This document shows, in pieces, positions 1 through 7,934 of a DNA stretch of 64,000 nt (position 1 is its first letter; each line of letters begins with the position of its first letter). The DNA lies in contig JAEUUI010000028.1 of NCBI GenBank assembly GCA_016786585.1, positions 186,001 to 250,000 on the forward strand, read 5' to 3'. Both the position numbers and the translations under genes were made by a program. The DNA is from Cyclobacteriaceae bacterium. GTDB taxonomy: Bacteria > Bacteroidota > Bacteroidia > Cytophagales > Cyclobacteriaceae. The notes beneath the pieces are model-generated. The model searched no databases. It was not told where the DNA came from and saw nothing but the letters and a program-made list of their open reading frames with translations.

Positions 1-2392
1 GAGTGCCCACGGTGACCCACGCAATGACAAGTGTGAAGGCTCCTGACACTGCAAATATCCACCAGCCAATGGTGATACGGTACGCAAAGCCCTGCAGCCA
101 TTGATTCATGAACCACCACGTTACCGGAACGGCAATTACAAAGGCAATTCCAATCAAGGTCAGGAAGTCGCGTGAAAAGAGATTTACAATTTGATACACA
201 CTTGACCCCAATACCTTGCGGATACCGATTTCTTTTGCACGTTGTTCGACACTGTACGCTGCCAACCCGAACAGGCCTAGGCACCCGATGAAGATGGCCA
301 TACAAGAGGCGATGGTGAAGATAATACTGTACTGACGTTCCGCAGTATATTTTGCCGCAAACGTCTGGTCGAGAAACTGAAATTCAAACGGATTACCGGG
401 GAAACTCTTTTTGTAAAATTGTTCAAGCGTTGCGAGTTGCGCGCTCATGTCCTTCCCGGAAAGTTTAAGTGTGTAGAAATTTCCGCTACGCGAAGGCAGG
501 AAAACAATGGGTTCGATTGCATATTGAACCGACAGGTGGTGGTAGTTCTTCATGATACCGCGAACGATGAACTCGCGTTTATCCCATTTAACTTTTTGCC
601 CGACCGCATCTTCTGATGAAGCAAAGCCCATGGCAGCGGCAGCTTCTTCGTTGAGTATCAGGTACTCCATTTCGTTCCATGTCTTATTACACATTTCGCG
701 TGTGAAATTTTCACCGGACGCCAGCGAAATTCCATAGGTACCAATGTACCGATCGTCAATCATGATAATATTGTAATTGACTTTTTCATCACCCGATGTT
801 GGATTCAAACGCGTAATGCCTGACGTTGAAAAATTGAACCCATCGCCCGGCACCCCGCCTGAACGACTAAGTTCCTGCACGAAAGCAGCCTGAGTCAGTT
901 CGCCTTCAAACGCTGCGCTGCGATCCCGGAATGTGTTGTCGCGATTTACTTCCGCTCCGCGGATAACCAGCAACTGACTTGCGTTCATCCCCAAATCTTT
1001 GTCTTCCATAAATTTCCATTGCTGGAAAAGAATCAACGTAGCGGCAATCAGCATCAGTGAAATTGAAAATTGGACAACCACGAGCGACTTCCGTACAAAT
1101 ACTCCTTTTGATGATTTACTGAAGACTCCTTTAAGAACTTTTGAGGGATTGAACGAAGACAGCACAAATGCGGTGTAAGCGCCAGAACCAACCGTGCCGA
1201 TGATCAGAATGATAACCGCTGCAATCCAGAAATTACTTTGATTTAAAACCTCAAGCGTAATGTTTTTACCAATCAAGTTTGCGTACGGTGCCTGTAGTGC
1301 GGTGACAAGTGTAGCCGATAAAACGAATGCAACACTGTTGAGCAGTGCTGATTCGCCCAGGAACTGGCGGATGAGCTGGGCCTTGCTTGCACCCACAACT
1401 TTTCGAATGCTGACTTCCTTTGCCCGCTTCAGTGCACTGGCTGTCGAAAGATTAATGTAATTGAACCATGCGATAATCAGAATTAAGCCCGCGATACCTG
1501 CGAGCAGATATACAAACTTCAGACTTCCGAAGGTTGGCAGCGGATCAGTGAGCGATTGGCCCAAGCGCATGTCGGCCACGGATTGCAGAACGATGGAACT
1601 GGTTTCTTCGGGGTTTGCGGTATGTTCAAGTTTGGTGTATTGACCGGATACATCGGCAACGTTCGCATCAGGCTTAAGCATCACATACGTAAACAGCCAT
1701 TGACTGCCCGTGCCATCCATGCTGGCCCACATCTCGTTTCCATTCAGGTTGGCAGCGTTGTATAAGGTTTGAATCGAGAAGACCATGTCGTACTGCAGGT
1801 CGGAATAGGCAGGCATGTCTTCATACACCAGTTCAATCGTGTACAAAGTTTTCCCAAACTGGTTATTAAGGGTTAGTGTTTTGCCGAGAGCTGCGTCATT
1901 ACCGAAGTAGCGTTTGGCAGTTGTTTGCGACAGCGCGACTACATTTGGCTTTGAAAGCGAAGCGGAATTGCCTTCAATAATGGAGAATGTAAAGAATCCG
2001 AAAAAATTTGCATCTGCGTAAACGAAGTTGTTTTCCCGGAATGATTTATCAACCGCACCTTCCCGGTTTTCACAACTCACAACGCCTGTTCCTAAATTGG
2101 TGCCTTCCGCAAGCCGGCAATACTGATCAATGCCACTGATTGTTGAAGCCGCCTGCGGAGCAAACCCCGGGGCAGTATAATTGTCGTATTGGCCTTCGCC
2201 TTTTTCGTGCAGTACCCGATACAAAGCCGGTGCGTTCGTATGAAATGTGTTGTAACTTTTTTCAAAGGCTACGTATTGCGTAATCATCATGAAAGCCGTC
2301 ATGCCGAGGCAGAGGCCGAGCGCATTGATCACGGTAAACGTCAGGTTCTTTTGAAGATTCCGGAAGGCGAGGGTGAGGTAGTTGGTAAACAT
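1..2392 (-). CDS. FtsX/MacB-type ABC transporter permease, C terminus cut by window edge
   Basis: Inner-membrane permease of the MacB_PCD/FtsX family that Bacteroidota carry in many copies and that works with a separate ATPase. The frame starts at ATG 2392 (MFTNYLTLAFRNLQKN) and is open to base 1. Order seen: a first membrane helix at about residues 17-38, a periplasmic MacB_PCD domain, a first FtsX domain containing SIRKVVGAS, a second helix and periplasmic domain, then a second FtsX domain containing GIRKVLGSS. About 797 residues are visible; the family is usually near 800, so only some tens of residues are probably missing. No ATPase gene is in the window and the substrate cannot be told. 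A sigma-54-like promoter and an inverted repeat lie upstream. Confidence 0.9.
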   Translation of the reverse strand, partial: MFTNYLTLAFRNLQKNLTFTVINALGLCLGMTAFMMITQYVAFEKSYNTFHTNAPALYRVLHEKGEGQYDNYTAPGFAPQAASTISGIDQYCRLAEGTNLGTGVVSCENREGAVDKSFRENNFVYADANFFGFFTFSIIEGNSASLSKPNVVALSQTTAKRYFGNDAALGKTLTLNNQFGKTLYTIELVYEDMPAYSDLQYDMVFSIQTLYNAANLNGNEMWASMDGTGSQWLFTYVMLKPDANVADVSGQYTKLEHTANPEETSSIVLQSVADMRLGQSLTDPLPTFGSLKFVYLLAGIAGLILIIAWFNYINLSTASALKRAKEVSIRKVVGASKAQLIRQFLGESALLNSVAFVLSATLVTALQAPYANLIGKNITLEVLNQSNFWIAAVIILIIGTVGSGAYTAFVLSSFNPSKVLKGVFSKSSKGVFVRKSLVVVQFSISLMLIAATLILFQQWKFMEDKDLGMNASQLLVIRGAEVNRDNTFRDRSAAFEGELTQAAFVQELSRSGGVPGDGFNFSTSGITRLNPTSGDEKVNYNIIMIDDRYIGTYGISLASGENFTREMCNKTWNEMEYLILNEEAAAAMGFASSEDAVGQKVKWDKREFIVRGIMKNYHHLSVQYAIEPIVFLPSRSGNFYTLKLSGKDMSAQLATLEQFYKKSFPGNPFEFQFLDQTFAAKYTAERQYSIIFTIASCMAIFIGCLGLFGLAAYSVEQRAKEIGIRKVLGSSVYQIVNLFSRDFLTLIGIAFVIAVPVTWWFMNQWLQGFAYRITIGWWIFAVSGAFTLVIAWVTVGT

Positions 2393-2417
2393 GTGGCGGG
2401 TTAAGTCCCGTACGGAT

Positions 2418-2434
2418 TACAACATCTATGCCTT
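2418..2434 (-). promoter_or_regulatory. Possible sigma-54-type promoter of the permease
   Basis: Read on the minus strand, AAGGCATAGATGTTGTA has the GG of a -24 element (bases 2432-2431), ten bases, then GT where the -12 element should have GC. It would start transcription near base 2407, about 15 bases before ATG 2392. One mismatch to the invariant GC keeps this tentative. Confidence 0.3.
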
Positions 2435-2503
2435 ATAAATGTTTTGAAAATCAACATGTTTTGAGAGTTTTTCATGACTAAACCGGGCGTTTATGGGAAC
2501 TGG

Positions 2504-2519
2504 CGTCCGTTACCGGACG
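2504..2519. repeat. Perfect inverted repeat CGTCCG-TTAC-CGGACG
   Basis: Six-base perfect arms around a four-base spacer, about 85 bases upstream of the possible sigma-54 promoter of the permease and about 90 bases before the photolyase gene. The size and position fit an activator or repressor operator. No gene for its binding protein is adjacent. Confidence 0.4.
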
Positions 2520-2606
2520 TAACCTCGGACCCTGAAAACTGGTACGTTATCCGGCAGTATCAGCGCTTGGATCCAAAACAAATCGGGGGTGCGGGTGTTA
2601 TTGCTG

Positions 2607-4085
2607 ATGATGAATCAGGCTGAGATCACCCTTATTTTTCCCAACCAGTTATTTGAAGATAATCCGGCCATTACCAGGGGGCGGACAGTTGCCTTGATTG
2701 AAGATGAGTTGTTTTTCCGGCAAGTCAAATTCCATCAAAAAAAGCTTGTGCTTCACCGTGCATCCATGAAGGCTTATGAAGCTGAATTGATCCGAAAAAA
2801 AACAGACGTACGGTATTTTTCAAGTGTTGATTATCAGTCATTACAAAAAGTTATCTCAGTACTGGCCACAGAAGGGGTTAAAAAATTTCACATAGTAGCC
2901 CCGACAGACTATTTGCTGGAGAGACGGTTGCACCGGTACAGCAGTTTGCATTCGATTGCTATCCAATACTATGATTCACCGTCTTTCATCTGTACACAGA
3001 AATACCTTGATGAATTCTTTGCTTCCCGGAAACGCTATTTCTTAACTGACTTTTACGTTGAGCAGCGCAAACGGCTTAATGTTTTGATGGAAGGCGAAAG
3101 TCCGGCCGGCGGAAAGTGGACATTTGATACTGAGAACCGGAAGAAGATGCCTGAGTCGGTGGTTCCCCCCGCGTTGCCCGAGTTTTCACGAAGTAAGTAT
3201 TTAGCGGAAGCTGTTACGTACGTTCGGGAGAATTTCAGCGGCCATTATGGCGATACAGATAATTTTATTTACCCGGTTACCCGCATCGAAGCCTGGGAAA
3301 ATCTCGAGCGTTTTCTTGCCGAGCGTTTTCAGCATTATGGAATTTACCAGGACGCGATTATCGACCGAAACCCATTTTTGTTTCACTCGGTGCTTACACC
3401 GGCACTTAACATAGGCTTGCTCACACCTGCTGAGGTGATAGAGGAAACTCTTGCATTTGCGCGAAAGAAGAAAATTCCGATTAATTCGCTCGAAGGTTTT
3501 GTTCGTCAGATCGTGGGCTGGCGCGAATTTATCCGGGGCCTGTACATCCGCGAAGGAGTACGTCAACGAACAACCAATCATTGGGAACATACCCGCAGAA
3601 TCCCGGAATCGTTCTGGAATGCGTCCACCGGCATTGAGCCGGTTGATAACGTTATCCGCAAGGTGCTGAAGACATCGTACGCCAATCATATTGAACGGCT
3701 GATGGTGGTGGGGAATTTTATGCTGTTGTGCGAGTTTAATCCTGATGACGTTTACCGGTGGTTTATGGAGTTATTCATCGATGCCTACGACTGGGTAATG
3801 GTACCGAATGTTTATGGTATGAGCCAGTTCTCCGATGGGGGAATGATGAGTACGAAGCCATACATCTCCGGATCAAATTATTTACTGAAGATGAGTAATT
3901 ATAAAAAAGGCAAATGGTGCGAAACATGGGATGCGCTCTACTGGCATTTCATCAACACCCATCGCACCGCGTTTTTAAAAAATCCCAGAATGTCGATGAT
4001 GGTACGGCAATACGATAAAATGGACAAGAGTCGTAGAAAAATGCTTGAACAGGAACGTGAACGTTTCTTAACTGATTTGTCGTGA
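2607..4085 (+). CDS. Cryptochrome/photolyase-related protein (DPRP / FeS-BCP-like family) without the cluster cysteine pair
   Basis: FAD-binding flavoprotein of the bacterial (6-4) photolyase/cryptochrome branch (Pfam DPRP family), expected to repair UV photoproducts or sense light. The N-terminal alpha/beta domain (about residues 1-130, with ITLIFPNQLF) is followed by the helical FAD domain. The hallmark AYDWVMVPNVYGMSQF and the MSTKPYISGSNY motif are clear. In PhrB-type members the segment after this carries a CxxC pair and a further Cys for a 4Fe-4S cluster; here it is shortened to SNYKKGKWCETWDALYW, so the cluster is probably absent. A GTG at 2589 is an alternative start, but ATG 2607 or 2610 begins the conserved domain. 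The stop overlaps the next gene (GTGA), so the two are probably cotranslated. Confidence 0.88.
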   Translation: MMNQAEITLIFPNQLFEDNPAITRGRTVALIEDELFFRQVKFHQKKLVLHRASMKAYEAELIRKKTDVRYFSSVDYQSLQKVISVLATEGVKKFHIVAPTDYLLERRLHRYSSLHSIAIQYYDSPSFICTQKYLDEFFASRKRYFLTDFYVEQRKRLNVLMEGESPAGGKWTFDTENRKKMPESVVPPALPEFSRSKYLAEAVTYVRENFSGHYGDTDNFIYPVTRIEAWENLERFLAERFQHYGIYQDAIIDRNPFLFHSVLTPALNIGLLTPAEVIEETLAFARKKKIPINSLEGFVRQIVGWREFIRGLYIREGVRQRTTNHWEHTRRIPESFWNASTGIEPVDNVIRKVLKTSYANHIERLMVVGNFMLLCEFNPDDVYRWFMELFIDAYDWVMVPNVYGMSQFSDGGMMSTKPYISGSNYLLKMSNYKKGKWCETWDALYWHFINTHRTAFLKNPRMSMMVRQYDKMDKSRRKMLEQERERFLTDLS

Positions 4086-5179
4086 GCGAAATGTTATCGT
4101 ACGCGCGGCTTCTGGAGCAGGTTAAAAACATTGATGTTGAGCGATATGCAAAGACCCGGAATTTCTATGACGGGCATGTTTCCGGGTTATCACCTTTTAT
4201 TTCCCGGGGAGTCATTTCACCACAACGGGTGAAATCAATTATTCTTTCAGGCAACTCGATTGAGAAATCGAAGATGTTTATCAGTGAGTTGGCGTGGCGC
4301 GAATACTTTCAGCGTATTTGGTGGCAGCATGGAGAGAAAATTCTGACTGATTTTTATCACACTCAAAATCCAACCGTTCATGATAAGCTGATCCGAAATA
4401 TAACCGAGGGCACTACAAGCCTTGAGGCTATTGACGGTCCGATCCGGCAACTGCTTACTACGGGTCGAATGCACAATCACGCCCGGATGTATGTGGCTTC
4501 GCTTGCATGCAACATCGGACGCGCGCATTGGCTGCACCACGCACGATGGATGTATTACCACTTACTGGATGGCGATGTGGCGAGCAACTCACTGAGCTGG
4601 CAATGGGTGGCAGGTATATTCAGCAATAAGAAATATTACTTTAACCAGGAGAACCTGAATCGTTTCAGCGGCAGTACGCAAACTGGTACGTTCATCGACT
4701 GTTCCTATGAGCAACTGGAATCGCTCGATGTTCCGGAAGAATTACGCGACACGGCCGAGCCGACACTGGAATGTAAACTTCCGGAAAGTACTATGCCTCA
4801 ATTAGATTACGACAAACCGTTGCTGGTTTACAACTCGTATAATCTTGATCCGGAGTGGCGTGCCCAAGAAAGCGCTAACCGGTTGCTGCTGTTGGAGCCT
4901 TCGCATTATCAAAAGTTCCCGGTTGCTGCGAATGTACTCAACTTCATTGTGTCGACAGCGAGGACATTCATTCCCGGCATCCAGGTATTTACGGGGGAGT
5001 TTCAGGAAATTCCCGGACTTCAAATGTTCAGCACGGTATATTTTAAGGAGCATCCGCTAAGCAATCGCTATCAAGGCCATGCCGATAGACCCGACTGGAT
5101 GTTTCCAAACATTGAGCCCAGGGGCTCGTTTTCATCTTATTGGAAACTGTGCGAAAAAGAACTGTGGCGAAACCGGTAA
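4082..5179 (+). CDS. Photolyase FAD-domain protein with a C-terminal alpha/beta domain (apparent circular permutation)
   Basis: Residues about 1-205 match the helical FAD-binding domain of class I photolyases: SGLSPFISRGVISP, FISELAWREYFQR, GRMHNHARMYVAS, LLDGDVASNSLSWQW. The usual N-terminal antenna domain is missing; the protein starts directly at the FAD domain. A linker (about 206-240) leads to a C-terminal segment of about 90 residues (PLLVYNSYNLDPEWR, RLLLLEPSHYQKFP, GIQVFTGEFQEIPG) that looks like the strand-helix pattern of a photolyase N-terminal Rossmann domain. This suggests a permuted domain order, which is inference. The start is the GTG at 4082, overlapping the previous stop, or ATG 4091. 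It is cotranscribed with the preceding photolyase-like gene, so a shared light-dependent role is likely. Confidence 0.8.
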   Translation: MSEMLSYARLLEQVKNIDVERYAKTRNFYDGHVSGLSPFISRGVISPQRVKSIILSGNSIEKSKMFISELAWREYFQRIWWQHGEKILTDFYHTQNPTVHDKLIRNITEGTTSLEAIDGPIRQLLTTGRMHNHARMYVASLACNIGRAHWLHHARWMYYHLLDGDVASNSLSWQWVAGIFSNKKYYFNQENLNRFSGSTQTGTFIDCSYEQLESLDVPEELRDTAEPTLECKLPESTMPQLDYDKPLLVYNSYNLDPEWRAQESANRLLLLEPSHYQKFPVAANVLNFIVSTARTFIPGIQVFTGEFQEIPGLQMFSTVYFKEHPLSNRYQGHADRPDWMFPNIEPRGSFSSYWKLCEKELWRNR

Positions 5180-5182
5180 AGC

Positions 5183-6640
5183 TTAGATACCAAGATTTGT
5201 TACACCCGATGCCCAAAGGAAGTAAATCTTTTCCTTCTCTAATTCTGCCACCTGCTTTAATAGCTTGCTTTGCGATTGCAGCAGTTTCTCAAGCTGTACG
5301 TTAATTTTGAATAAATCGCTTTCACCTTCCGTGAGGTTCATCAGTTCGGCATTCACGATTCGATTATAGTTATCAACCATTAGCCGTTGTGAAACGATAA
5401 TCTGCCGCAGCGTAACCAGCCGGTTGTAGGCCTGATCGATTTCAACCCGGATGTTTCGCTGTGCATCGGCACGCTGAAAATTGGTGTTTGTAATTTTTAG
5501 TTTGGTTAGTGCAAGCTTTGAACGTTCCTTCCGCAGGAATACCGGCATGGAGAAGTCAACCCCGAATTTGTAGTTCTCACCCCAGCGATCATTGTTCAAA
5601 CCCGAGTAATCAAACGGCTTGTTTAAAAAATAGTAGCTCAGGTTCAACTCCGGTTTTAAGAATTCAACGGCTAGTTTCCGGTCAATTTCCAATTGCTTTA
5701 GCTTGATCGATATTTTGCGGATCTCCGGGTGGTTAGTGATTGCATTTTCACGCAACTCGCTTACACGTTCAGGATTCAGCCATGCAGCATCCTCCGGTTT
5801 GTACACCGGCATGTGCGATTCACGCAACTCCATCGGAAAGCCGGCACTATCCCACAAAAAAGTTGAAACGGAAAGACGGGCATTATCAAGACTTACTTTT
5901 GCTTCCAGCAATTCAACGGAACGTTGCTGTACGGTGATTGAAGCCTGTACGGTGTCAATCAGGGAAACTTCTCCATAGGTATATGAAGTTTTAATCCGCG
6001 ACATGATGTCTTGCGCGATTTGCCGGTTTCTTAGAATAAGCTGATAGTTGGCAGCGGTATAAAACCAGTTCCAGTATTCTTTCGCTGCCTCCAGCAATAG
6101 TTTATTAATAATTTTGATCTGTTCTGCTTCGTTCAGCCCTTTCATCAACGCTGCCTGATTCAACATTGCCCTTCTGTCGTCAATGAATAGCCCGCGGCCG
6201 ATCGGAACAGATACGCCTGCATACAGCTGCGTGTAATCGCTTGGTGAACCAATGTATCGTTCAGGATTCAGGTATGCCCCGCGATTTTGTTCAACGCCAA
6301 CGGTTGGATCAATCGCGATACGGGTGGGGATTTTAATTCCGCCATTAACAATGCGATAGTATTCAACCCCTTCATTTTGTTTCACGAGATATTGCATCTG
6401 TACTTTCGGATCGAAACTTCCGCGTGCGAGGCGCAATTCCTGCCGGGCATTTTCAGATAGGAGTGATGCCTGCCGGGCAACGGGATGATGCGCGATAACT
6501 ACCGCAAACAGGTCGTCCATCGTAAACCGCGTAACGCTGTCGGAACTTGTCAGCAACGTATCAATGCCATTAGCCTTCTGCCCGAAGCTTTGTCCGGCAA
6601 ACGCGATGCACACAATACAAACTAAAAATACCCGGTACAT
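5183..6640 (-). CDS. TolC-family outer-membrane efflux protein
   Basis: Outer-membrane channel of 485 residues with a signal peptide (MYRVFLVCIVCIAFAGQSFGQ) and the long coiled-coil helices of the OEP fold, in two repeats (for example NRQIAQDIMSRIKTSYTYGEV and LTEGESDLFKINVQLEKLLQ). It is the last gene of the operon 10771-5183 and begins two bases after the HlyD stop, so it very likely forms a tripartite exporter with the ABC and HlyD genes. It ends three bases from the convergent photolyase-like gene, with no hairpin terminator between them. Substrate unknown. Confidence 0.9.
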   Translation of the reverse strand: MYRVFLVCIVCIAFAGQSFGQKANGIDTLLTSSDSVTRFTMDDLFAVVIAHHPVARQASLLSENARQELRLARGSFDPKVQMQYLVKQNEGVEYYRIVNGGIKIPTRIAIDPTVGVEQNRGAYLNPERYIGSPSDYTQLYAGVSVPIGRGLFIDDRRAMLNQAALMKGLNEAEQIKIINKLLLEAAKEYWNWFYTAANYQLILRNRQIAQDIMSRIKTSYTYGEVSLIDTVQASITVQQRSVELLEAKVSLDNARLSVSTFLWDSAGFPMELRESHMPVYKPEDAAWLNPERVSELRENAITNHPEIRKISIKLKQLEIDRKLAVEFLKPELNLSYYFLNKPFDYSGLNNDRWGENYKFGVDFSMPVFLRKERSKLALTKLKITNTNFQRADAQRNIRVEIDQAYNRLVTLRQIIVSQRLMVDNYNRIVNAELMNLTEGESDLFKINVQLEKLLQSQSKLLKQVAELEKEKIYFLWASGVTNLGI

Positions 6641-6642
6641 AC

Positions 6643-7932
6643 TTATTTACTTTTTGATTTCTTTGAGTCACCCTCGGGCGCTGCGTCACTTTGCGGTTTT
6701 TCGTACAAGCTTGGCGGGAATCCATTCAATTGTCGCCACAGTTCATACCATACCGGTACATTGTCGAGCATCACCCAGCCTTTGGTACCTGAACCGACAC
6801 GAAGTTCTTTTGGCCATTCACCTTCGGCATTGTCGGGCACCAGCAGAATTCTGAACTCGCCCGGCTTCGAACTCACATAATCGATCACCTTTACACGGCC
6901 TCCGAATGTTCCAACCGAAACACTGGGCCATCCGGAAAACTGAACCGCAGGCCAGCCATCAAACTGAATGCGGACTTTACGGCCCGCGCTGATTAACGGC
7001 ACATCCATGGCGCGCACGTACATTTCAACGGCGAGCTGATCGGTGGTCGGCATGATTGTGCAGATCGCATCACCTTCGTGAATGGTTTCACCTAATCCGG
7101 CTTTCATAGCTTTCACCACGTAACCTGATTGAGCGGTAATTACCTGGTATTGTGCCTGACGAATCGATGTATTGGTGTACTCATTGCGATATTTGGCAAG
7201 GTCGCCCTGCGATTCAAAAATCTCTGAGTACGTATTGTTTAAATCCGATTCCGCCTTGTTGATCTTATCAAGATATTCAACTTCTACACGATTAAGCTCA
7301 AGTACGGAGTTTTGATAATCCGCTTCGGCACTGCGATACTTATATTCAAAGTCCTGGAGCTTGGTTAACGGAATGTTGCCTGCTTCGTACAGTTTCTTGT
7401 TACGCGCATACTGATTCTCAGCGTTCTGAAACCGGATTTTATCGGCATCGCGTTTGGCTTTCGATTGCGAGATTTTCAAATCTTTCGCATCCTCCAGCGC
7501 CTTGATCTGACGTTGCAATGCTTCGGCTTTTAAACTTTTGGATTTGATCGCACTTTCTTTTGCGGAGATCTGCTGATCCATCCGGTTTAATAACTGCGGA
7601 TCAAAATACTTTTCTTTCACTTCCGAAAGTGTAACGATGGTGTCACCCGCGTTAACAAAGTCACCTTCACGCACATGCCAGCGCTGAACGCGTCCGGCAA
7701 TCACGGCTTCCACACGCTGCGGCCTGTTGGCAGGATCAAGCGCGGTTACTAATCCGCTTCCGCGGATGTTCTGCTGCCAGGGAAGAAACATGACAATAAT
7801 AAAGAGTGCCAGGAGTACGAGCAGTAACCGCGCAAGCAGGCGTGCACCCGATGGCCCGCGCAAACTGCGGAGCGCATACAGCTTTTCGGGCTCTATGTTC
7901 CTGTACATATTATATTTTGAAATCTTCAGCAT
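6643..7932 (-). CDS. HlyD-family membrane-fusion (adaptor) protein
   Basis: Periplasmic adaptor that links an inner-membrane ABC exporter to TolC. One N-terminal membrane helix (LLARLLLVLLALFIIVMF, about residues 33-50) is followed by a biotinyl-lipoyl half motif (VEAVIAGRVQRWHVREGDFVNAGD), a long coiled coil (about residues 105-250, rich in Lys/Glu/Ala) and the second lipoyl half (ITAQSGYVVKAMKAGLGETIHEGD), then beta-barrel segments and a Lys/Ser-rich tail. The start lies two bases downstream of the ABC stop; Met9 is a possible alternative. At 429 residues it has the normal size. Together with its neighbours it forms a type I secretion-like unit. Confidence 0.9.
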   Translation of the reverse strand: MLKISKYNMYRNIEPEKLYALRSLRGPSGARLLARLLLVLLALFIIVMFLPWQQNIRGSGLVTALDPANRPQRVEAVIAGRVQRWHVREGDFVNAGDTIVTLSEVKEKYFDPQLLNRMDQQISAKESAIKSKSLKAEALQRQIKALEDAKDLKISQSKAKRDADKIRFQNAENQYARNKKLYEAGNIPLTKLQDFEYKYRSAEADYQNSVLELNRVEVEYLDKINKAESDLNNTYSEIFESQGDLAKYRNEYTNTSIRQAQYQVITAQSGYVVKAMKAGLGETIHEGDAICTIMPTTDQLAVEMYVRAMDVPLISAGRKVRIQFDGWPAVQFSGWPSVSVGTFGGRVKVIDYVSSKPGEFRILLVPDNAEGEWPKELRVGSGTKGWVMLDNVPVWYELWRQLNGFPPSLYEKPQSDAAPEGDSKKSKSK

Positions 7933-7934
7933 AC

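Noticed and set aside
3201-3689. 162-codon open frame antisense to the photolyase-like gene
   Set aside because: No family features; lies wholly inside a well-supported gene.
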